This document shows positions 24,407 through 29,583 of a stretch of DNA of 29,583 bases, piece by piece. A program made the translations under genes and the position numbers. Each line of letters starts with the position of its first letter. The first letter of the stretch is position 1. Source of the stretch: JALONO01 sp038209965 (GTDB lineage Bacteria > Bacteroidota > Bacteroidia > Cytophagales > Thermoflexibacteraceae); the NCBI GenBank assembly GCA_038209965.1, contig JBBQXF010000060.1, positions 1 to 29,583 on the forward strand. Reading direction: 5' to 3'. The notes under the pieces are model-generated. The model did not search any database. It was given only the letters and a program-made list of their open reading frames with translations, and was not told the origin of the DNA.

Positions 24407-25591
24407 TCAACGCCTCACCCCCAGGCGATACACGGTACTGGTTTGGTAGGTTTCCCCCGGCTTGAGGATCACGCTCGGAAAAGCGGGCTGGTTGGGCGAA
24501 TCGGGATAATGTTGGGTTTCCAAACAGAACGCCTGCCGCTTTTGGTACACAATACCCCCCTTGCCTTTGAGCGATCCGTTCAGAAAATTGCCCGTGTACA
24601 GTTGAACGCCCGGCTCGGTGGTGAGCACCTCCAGCACTCGGCCACTGACCGGATCAAAGGCGGAAGCCACCAGTTCCAGGCCCGGCCCGGCCCGGTCGAG
24701 TACCCAACAATGGTCGTAGCCATTGCCGAGCTTGATCTGGGGATCCGGTTGATCAATCCGCTTACCAATCGGGGTGGGAACGTTAAAATCAAACGGGGTT
24801 CCCACCACTGATTTCAGTTCACCCGTGGGAATGAGCGTCTGATCCACTGGCAAAAACCGGCTCGCCTTGAGCATGAGCAAATGCCCCAGCGCGTTGTCCG
24901 GCCCCCCGGTAAGGTTGAAATAGCTATGGTTGGTGAGGTTGATCACGGTGGGCTGATCGGTCGTGGCGCGGTAGTCCATTTGGAGAGAATGATCGTTGCC
25001 AAAAGTATAAGTGACCTGTACTGCCGCGCTGCCGGGATAGCCTTCTTCGCCATCTTTACTCTGATAATTTAGCTGGAGCCCAACCGTGCTATCGGTCCGT
25101 ATTTCGGTGGCTTGCCAAACCACTTTGTCGAAGCCTTTCGTGCCGCCGTGCAAGTGGTTGGGGCCGTTATTGGTCGCCAGTTGATAGGTTTTGCCGTCCA
25201 GTTTGAACTTGCCCCCGGCAATCCGGTTGCCAAACCGCCCAACAATGGCCCCGAAATAGTTGGATTGGGCCAAATAGTCCGCGAGCGTATCGTAACCCAG
25301 CACCACATCGGCCAATTGCCCATTTTTGTCCGGGGCCAGCCATGAGGTAATTGTCGCGCCGTAGTTGGTAATTTTGACCACCCCATTGTTGGCATTGCGC
25401 AGGGTGTAAAGGTGCACGGGTTGGCCAGCCACTTGGCCAAAATCGGCTTTTTGCAGGCTAAGCGCTGAGGCAGTTGAATCAGTCGGCCGATCGGCTGTTT
25501 GGGCCGAAGCATTGCGTTGGCCATTGGCAGCGTCTTTGCACGCGGCCAGTCCAAGACCAGCGAGCAAGAATAAAAATAGGTTTGTTTTCAT
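24407..25591 (-). CDS. galM: Aldose 1-epimerase, lipoprotein form
   Basis: A 394-residue galactose mutarotase that interconverts alpha and beta forms of aldoses. It starts with a lipoprotein signal (MKTNLFLFLLAGLGLAAC, Cys18), so it acts in the periplasm or at a membrane surface. The catalytic residues of the family are present: His148 in NGPNHLHGG, His222 in NLTNHSYFNLTGG and Glu358 in CLETQHYPDSPNQP. A 30-residue Ser/Thr-rich linker follows the lipid anchor. I use ATG 25591; the frame extends to 25726 without support. It shares galactose metabolism with galT at 2788, though galT is cytoplasmic. Divergent from the lysozyme-like gene. Confidence 0.94.
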   Translation of the reverse strand: MKTNLFLFLLAGLGLAACKDAANGQRNASAQTADRPTDSTASALSLQKADFGQVAGQPVHLYTLRNANNGVVKITNYGATITSWLAPDKNGQLADVVLGYDTLADYLAQSNYFGAIVGRFGNRIAGGKFKLDGKTYQLATNNGPNHLHGGTKGFDKVVWQATEIRTDSTVGLQLNYQSKDGEEGYPGSAAVQVTYTFGNDHSLQMDYRATTDQPTVINLTNHSYFNLTGGPDNALGHLLMLKASRFLPVDQTLIPTGELKSVVGTPFDFNVPTPIGKRIDQPDPQIKLGNGYDHCWVLDRAGPGLELVASAFDPVSGRVLEVLTTEPGVQLYTGNFLNGSLKGKGGIVYQKRQAFCLETQHYPDSPNQPAFPSVILKPGETYQTSTVYRLGVRR

Positions 25592-25738
25592 CACCAAAGA
25601 AAATGAAACCAATTTTAACGCAATTTTTTGAATTTGTCCGATTTTGGCCCTGATCGCCATCAATTTACGGGACAAAAAAGCGGGAAAACTAAATTTTGTC
25701 AACTGGTAGCATTTATTTTGCGCCAAGCCTGCTTTTCC

Positions 25739-26347
25739 ATGAAGAAAATTTTACTATTGGTGCTTTTGTTGTTCGTGCCAGGGATTGGCTATTGGGTTTG
25801 GCGGCCTTTGCCACTGGGTGATGTGCGCTATTTGATGGGCAAAGTAGAGCGCAATTATGGCAAACAGGTAGATTCCCTTTGCAAAAAATACCGGTTGCCG
25901 CCCGAATATTTCAAAGCGCTCATCCTGCTTGAGTGCGGGGCCAATAAACCAGCCAACAGCCGCTTTGAGCCCAAAGTGTTCGCGATGTTGAAACAGGTGC
26001 GCGATGGGAACTTGGCCATGTACAGCGGGGTCTCCACCGCCCAGCTCCAGGGCCGGGCCGATGCCGAACTCAAACAACTGGCCACTTCGTGGGGGCCCAT
26101 GCAGATCATGGGCTACCACTGCTTGTCCATGGGCCTCAGTGTGGACGAACTGCGCGGCCCCCATGCCGTGCAGCACGGTATTTTGTGGAGCAAGGGCCTG
26201 TATGGCCGCTACCTGCGCGAGTACCGCCTCCGGGATGCCTTCCACTTCCACAACCGGGGCCGGCCCTACCCAAAGTACCGGGGCTCGCAAACCCACGACC
26301 CGCTTTACGTGGCCAAGGGCCTAGCATACGCCCAAGTTTTGCAGTAA
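25739..26347 (+). CDS. Secreted lysozyme-like (transglycosylase SLT-like) protein
   Basis: A 202-residue protein with an N-terminal hydrophobic signal or anchor (about 3-20). The rest resembles the lysozyme-like/SLT fold: a helix ending in ALILLECGANKP with a candidate catalytic Glu65, and the SWGPMQIMGYH segment (117-127), comparable to the GxMQ motif of lytic transglycosylases. Such enzymes cut the glycan strands of peptidoglycan. The C-terminal FHNRGRPYPKYRGSQTHDPLYV is also in keeping with muramidase-like families. I use ATG 25739; an upstream open frame to 25628 overlaps the galM promoter area. Fold assignment is by motif only. Confidence 0.75.
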   Translation: MKKILLLVLLLFVPGIGYWVWRPLPLGDVRYLMGKVERNYGKQVDSLCKKYRLPPEYFKALILLECGANKPANSRFEPKVFAMLKQVRDGNLAMYSGVSTAQLQGRADAELKQLATSWGPMQIMGYHCLSMGLSVDELRGPHAVQHGILWSKGLYGRYLREYRLRDAFHFHNRGRPYPKYRGSQTHDPLYVAKGLAYAQVLQ

Positions 26348-26431
26348 AATGAAAAAAAAGCGGGGCAGACTTGAAGTATCGCATTTTATTTCAAATTTTA
26401 GGGGCGAAAGTGCGAAAATTTTCCATTTTCT

Positions 26432-26510
26432 GGTGTTGTTTTGAGATATGGAACTGATACCAAAGCGGTCAGTCTATTTTCTTTTTGGGGAGCAGAGGCA
26501 AAACAACACC
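26432..26510. repeat. 12-bp perfect inverted repeat in the gap before the ATP-grasp gene
   Basis: GGTGTTGTTTTG (26432-26443) and CAAAACAACACC (26499-26510) are perfect inverted repeats with a 55-base spacer. They lie in the noncoding stretch 26348-26643, which otherwise holds only a small GAAAATTTTC palindrome (26414-26423) and no credible gene. As RNA this would form a large stem-loop ahead of the ATP-grasp gene; as DNA it could be a pair of operator half-sites. Confidence 0.6.
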
Positions 26511-26643
26511 CCAAACCAATCAAGGAAAGTGTACCAAGTTTTCAAACTAGACCCACCTTCCCACCAATTCGCTGTTATAATAAGAGGACTATGCCCGGAA
26601 AACCAACAACTGGGCAAATGCAACCGATCAAATCATTGATACT

Positions 26644-27858
26644 ATGGCCGAAGAAAGACCGATTACCATTCTCTGCGTCACTTGCTATTTCAAGGGCGCC
26701 CAATTTATGCGGGCCGCCAAGGCCCTTGGCTGCACTGTTTATTTGATCACGGCCAAAAAGCTGGAACACAAAGAATGGCCCCGCGAAAGCATTGATGAAA
26801 TTTTTTATGTTCCCCAAGACCATGATGATTGGAACATGGAAGAGGTGATCCGGGGGCTGGCCTATATGTTCCGTTCCCGCAAGATGGATCGGATAGTGGC
26901 CCTTGACGACTATGATGTTGAAAAAGCCGCTCACCTGCGCGAGGAATTCCGGGTCCCGGGCATGGGCCAAACCCGCGCCCGCCTGTTCCGCGACAAGCTG
27001 GCCATGCGGATCCAAGCGGCCGATGAGGGCATTCCCGTGCCACCTTTCACGGCCACTTTCAATTATGACGACCTCCGGGCCTATGCCGCCAAAGTGGAAG
27101 GGCCTTGGGTGCTCAAGCCCCGCTCGGCAGCCTCGGCCATTGGGATCAAAAAAATAAACTCGATCAATGACCTGTGGCCCATCCTGGACAAGCTGGGCGA
27201 CAAACAGTACACCTATGTGCTGGAAAAGTTTTTGCCCGGCGATGTGTTCCACGTCGATTCATTGATTGATGGCGATGAAATTGTCTTTGCCCGCGCCAGC
27301 AAATACATGAACCCGCCCATGGAAGTGGCCCACGAAGGCCGCGTTTTTCGTTCACATACGGTAAAGTTTGGTTCCAAAGACGAAAAGGAACTGCTTAAAA
27401 TCAACAAAAAAGTACTTAAGGCACTGGGCCTCAAGCGCGGGGCTTCCCATACGGAATTTATCAAATCCCACGCCGATGGCGAGTTCTATTTCCTCGAGAC
27501 CTCGGCCCGAGTGGGCGGGGCCAACTTGGTGGAGATGGTGGAAGCCTCTGCTGGCCTCAACTTATGGACCGAGTGGGCCAAGATCGAGACCCGCCGCAAG
27601 GGGGAAAAATACGATCTGCCCAAAACCAACGACGACTATTCGGGGATCATTGTCACTTTGGCCAAACAGCTCTGGCCTGATACCACCGCCTATAACGACC
27701 CAGAAATCGTATGGCGCATGAAAATGGAAAACCATGTGGGCCTGATCCTCCGCTCAGATAGCCAAGCCAAAATCATTGAGCTCTTGGAAGGCTATGCCCA
27801 GCGCTTCTACAAGGATTTCTTTATGTCAATGCCCATATCTGAAACACCCTCTAATTAA
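26644..27858 (+). CDS. ATP-grasp family carboxylate-amine ligase
   Basis: A 404-residue ATP-grasp enzyme. A Rossmann-like N-terminal domain (ITILCVTCYFKGAQFMRAAKALG) is followed by the ATP-grasp fold: VLKPRSAASAIGIKKI (the lysine strand and glycine-rich loop), VLEKFLPGDVFHVDSL, and the metal-binding FLETSARVGGANLVEMV near residue 285. Such enzymes join a carboxylate, activated as acyl-phosphate, to an amine. The substrate is not deducible. The N-terminal domain and length recall CarB/PurK-like single-chain ligases. It is followed by a structured noncoding stretch and then a D-2-hydroxyacid dehydrogenase; whether they share a pathway is inference. Confidence 0.9.
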   Translation: MAEERPITILCVTCYFKGAQFMRAAKALGCTVYLITAKKLEHKEWPRESIDEIFYVPQDHDDWNMEEVIRGLAYMFRSRKMDRIVALDDYDVEKAAHLREEFRVPGMGQTRARLFRDKLAMRIQAADEGIPVPPFTATFNYDDLRAYAAKVEGPWVLKPRSAASAIGIKKINSINDLWPILDKLGDKQYTYVLEKFLPGDVFHVDSLIDGDEIVFARASKYMNPPMEVAHEGRVFRSHTVKFGSKDEKELLKINKKVLKALGLKRGASHTEFIKSHADGEFYFLETSARVGGANLVEMVEASAGLNLWTEWAKIETRRKGEKYDLPKTNDDYSGIIVTLAKQLWPDTTAYNDPEIVWRMKMENHVGLILRSDSQAKIIELLEGYAQRFYKDFFMSMPISETPSN

Positions 27859-28087
27859 CCTGTGCTCCCTTTTCGCAGTCCTCCCTTTGTTAGTTAGCCA
27901 CTTGACCAACGCAGGGAGGACTGCCGTTGGGGAAGCCCGGGGACAAATTGGCCCGCAAAAAACTTGGCTAGCCCACAAACTGCGCTTCCGAACCTCCCGC
28001 CCAAGGTTTTTTGGATAAATACCCACCCAAGGGCGCGGGCTAGCCAAAACCTGTTTAATTTGCGGACAAAACTTAACCCATATTACC
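27859..28087. other. Structured noncoding stretch with two long inverted repeats
   Basis: First pair: GCAGTCCTCCCT (27875-27886) with AGGGAGGACTGC (27913-27924), a perfect 12-bp stem and a 26-base loop, starting 16 bases after the ATP-grasp stop; it lacks a clear T tract. Second pair: TTGGCTAGCCC (27964-27974) with GGGCTAGCCAA (28037-28047), an 11-bp stem enclosing 62 bases that contain further complementary CCCGCCC/GGGCGCGGG segments. The next gene starts 40 bases later. No credible gene lies here. The arrangement could be terminator plus leader RNA. Confidence 0.6.
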
Positions 28088-29017
28088 ATGCGTGTTTTGT
28101 TGAGTTGCCCGCCCATGATCGGGCAAGTGAAGGCATTCGAACCGCTCTTCCAAACCAAGAACATTGAGTTGGTGGTTCCCAATTTTGTGCAGACCCTGAC
28201 CGAGGACGAACTTTGCCAATTATTGCCCCAGTTCGACGGCTGGATCATCGGGGATGACCCGGCCACCGAGCGCGTTTTGGCCGCCGGCCGAGCAGGCAAA
28301 CTGCGGGCCTGTGTCAAATGGGGCATCGGCGTGGACAATGTCGACTTTGCGGCTTGCCAACGACTGGGCATCCCGGTGGCCAATACACCTTATATGTTTG
28401 GCAACGAAGTGGCCGACTTGGCGGTCAGCTATGTGCTGGCCCTGGCCCGGCAAACTTTTCCCATCGACCGGGGCGTGCGCGAAGGCCGCTGGCCCAAGCC
28501 GGCCGGGATGAGCCTTCAAGGCAAAACAGCGGCGATCGTCGGCTTTGGCGACATCGGAATGCACGTGGCCAAACGGCTCTTGGCCTTCGATATGGCCTTG
28601 ATTGCCTATGATCCTTACAGCAAATTCAAAGAGCAATTCCCCACCTTAACGTTCCTGCCTTTTCCCCAACAATTGGAAATGGCCGATTTTATAGTAGTTA
28701 CCTGTGCCCTCACCCCGGAGACCAAGCACCTGATCAACGCAAATAGTTTGGCCCAAGCCAAGCTAGGGGTGCGGGTGGTCAACGTGTCACGGGGGGGGGT
28801 AATCGACGAAGTAGCATTAGTGGCCGCCCTCCAGATCGGGCAGGTACACTCGGCAGCCCTCGATGTGTTTGAGCAGGAGCCGCTCCCCGCCCAATCGTCC
28901 CTGCGGGCCCTTGACCAGTGCATTTTTGGCACTCACAACGGTTCCAATACTATTGAGGCCGTGCACCGGGCCAGTCAACGGGCCATCGAACTGTTGTTTG
29001 GTTTCTTGGGGGTATGA
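28088..29017 (+). CDS. D-isomer-specific 2-hydroxyacid dehydrogenase (phosphoglycerate dehydrogenase-like)
   Basis: A 309-residue NAD-dependent dehydrogenase for D-2-hydroxy acids. The nucleotide-binding loop GFGDIG is at residues 152-157. The catalytic triad is present: Arg235 in NVSRGGVID, Glu264 in DVFEQEP and His283 in THNGSN. The last motif has Thr where most family members have Pro before the His. It lacks the C-terminal ACT domain of long SerA forms, so it may act on a different acid than 3-phosphoglycerate. Its stop codon overlaps (ATGA) the start of a 27-codon ORF, which in turn overlaps the methyltransferase gene, suggesting a coupled operon for a biosynthetic pathway. Confidence 0.92.
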   Translation: MRVLLSCPPMIGQVKAFEPLFQTKNIELVVPNFVQTLTEDELCQLLPQFDGWIIGDDPATERVLAAGRAGKLRACVKWGIGVDNVDFAACQRLGIPVANTPYMFGNEVADLAVSYVLALARQTFPIDRGVREGRWPKPAGMSLQGKTAAIVGFGDIGMHVAKRLLAFDMALIAYDPYSKFKEQFPTLTFLPFPQQLEMADFIVVTCALTPETKHLINANSLAQAKLGVRVVNVSRGGVIDEVALVAALQIGQVHSAALDVFEQEPLPAQSSLRALDQCIFGTHNGSNTIEAVHRASQRAIELLFGFLGV

Positions 29018-29097
29018 GTGCCGCACTGCGCAAGGGCCACGAGCCCGGCAAAAGCTGGACTGTCAAAGAAAACATCCATTACGACCGACCACAGTGA
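29014..29097 (+). CDS. 27-codon ORF coupled to both neighbours
   Basis: The ATG at 29014 overlaps the dehydrogenase stop (ATGA), and this ORF's own TGA (29095-29097) overlaps the GTG start of the methyltransferase (GTGA). It would encode a 27-residue peptide, MSAALRKGHEPGKSW, then TVKENIHYDRPQ. There is no signal peptide and I recognise no family. It may be a real small protein, a coupling peptide that carries ribosomes from one gene to the next, or chance. The exact overlap at both ends argues against pure chance but does not prove it. Confidence 0.4.
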   Translation: MSAALRKGHEPGKSWTVKENIHYDRPQ

Positions 29098-29583
29098 AAA
29101 AACTAGTTTACAAATTATTGGGTCGTCGAAACGCCAAAAGACTTTATTGGCTGGCCCAACGCATCCTGAACGGCAAACGGCCCACCTTTTCCGAAGCCGA
29201 ACTGATCATTGACTATTTTGCGGCCAACCCGCGAGTGGGATCGCACCCGGCCGCCGCCGGCCTGATGATCGATGTGGGGGTGCATTTTGGTGAAAGCTGC
29301 CTCCCCTACTCCCAAATGGGCTGGCAAATAGTGGGCTTCGAGCCCGATCCCGCCAACCGGGCCAAAATCCCGTCAATCCCCCGCTTGAAACTATACCACG
29401 ATGCGGTGTCGGACAAAGATGGCCAACTGGTAGATTTTTTTGCCAGCGAAGTGTCCAGTGGCATCTCGTCGCTCTTGTCTTTCCACCAGTCGCACCGGGC
29501 GGTGGCCCAAGTCCAGACCATTACGTTGGCTTCTGTCCTCCAAAAAGAGGCCATTACCAAAGTTGACTTTCTAAAAATTGACA
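29094..29583 (+). CDS. FkbM-family methyltransferase, N-terminal part (runs off the window)
   Basis: An open frame from GTG 29094 to the window end gives 163 residues without a stop. The S-adenosylmethionine-binding core is clear: MIDVGVHFGES at 58-68 (motif I, Asp60), VGFEPDPANRAK at 80-91 (motif II acid Glu83), LASVLQKEAITKVDFLKID at the end, which matches the conserved start of the FkbM motif KxDxxKID. FkbM-type enzymes O-methylate sugars or polyketides. The first 50 residues form a basic helical lead-in. The start GTG overlaps the stop of the 27-codon ORF. The rest of the protein is outside the window. Confidence 0.88.
   Translation, partial: MKKLVYKLLGRRNAKRLYWLAQRILNGKRPTFSEAELIIDYFAANPRVGSHPAAAGLMIDVGVHFGESCLPYSQMGWQIVGFEPDPANRAKIPSIPRLKLYHDAVSDKDGQLVDFFASEVSSGISSLLSFHQSHRAVAQVQTITLASVLQKEAITKVDFLKID

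Noticed and set aside
26441..26746. Plus-strand frames in the gap before the ATP-grasp gene
   Set aside because: No motif, low-quality composition, and they run into the ATP-grasp gene in another frame.
29094..29105. A AAAAAC run at the start of the methyltransferase gene as a possible -1 frameshift site
   Set aside because: The stop codon of the preceding 27-codon ORF comes before the A run, so a ribosome would terminate before reaching it. The methyltransferase frame has its own GTG start.
1..29583. CRISPR arrays, insertion sequences, phage or toxin-antitoxin genes
   Set aside because: I looked for regularly spaced repeats, transposase or integrase motifs and paired small genes and found none that hold up.

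Overview
This window reads as a piece of chromosome from a member of the Bacteroidota, probably a Cytophagales- or Saprospirales-like lineage. Supporting signs are a gene for the small ribosomal protein THX, several TAnnTTTG promoter elements of the Bacteroidota type, a BshB1-type bacillithiol enzyme, secreted lipoproteins with short lipoboxes, a SpoIIE-like phosphatase with tetratricopeptide repeats, and a Bacteroidota-style isoleucyl-tRNA synthetase. I see no insertion sequence, integrase, phage gene, CRISPR array or rRNA. Most of the window is ordinary core metabolism in short transcription units.

Layout. The left edge (1-160) is the 3' end of a tRNA followed by a strong hairpin terminator. 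From 388 to 4.7 kb come a histidine phosphatase, a hotdog thioesterase, a secreted small protein overlapping a metallophosphoesterase, galT, and an MlaF-like ABC ATPase without its permease. From 4.9 to 13 kb are housekeeping genes: lepB and murF (divergent), ileS, coaD, a 2-oxoglutarate/Fe(II) oxygenase and the 41-residue THX gene. From 13.1 to 19.3 kb are the membrane-bound phosphatase, a cystathionine gamma-synthase-like gene divergent from bshB1, an inositol-phosphatase-like gene and ilvE. From 19.3 to 26.4 kb the content is more accessory: a 41-residue lipoprotein, a LuxE-like protein, a larger lipoprotein, an AraC-type regulator, an unknown 225-residue protein, a MATE transporter, a lipoprotein aldose epimerase and a lysozyme-like secreted protein. 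From 26.6 kb to the right edge an ATP-grasp enzyme, a D-2-hydroxyacid dehydrogenase, a 27-codon ORF and an FkbM-type methyltransferase (cut by the window end) look like the start of a biosynthetic cluster.

How genes may work together. galT and galM both serve galactose use but lie 20 kb apart. The metB-like gene and bshB1 share one short divergent promoter region with back-to-back TAnnTTTG elements, which may connect cysteine/cystathionine metabolism with bacillithiol synthesis. lepB and murF are both envelope functions on a 50-base divergent control region. The last three or four genes, coupled by ATGA and GTGA overlaps, are the best candidate for something less familiar. I did not find a convincing wholly new defence or mobile system. 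The most useful second looks are the coupled 27-codon ORF, the two long inverted repeats flanking the ATP-grasp gene, the GxHH-type IleRS active site, and two very small genes (THX and the 41-residue lipoprotein).
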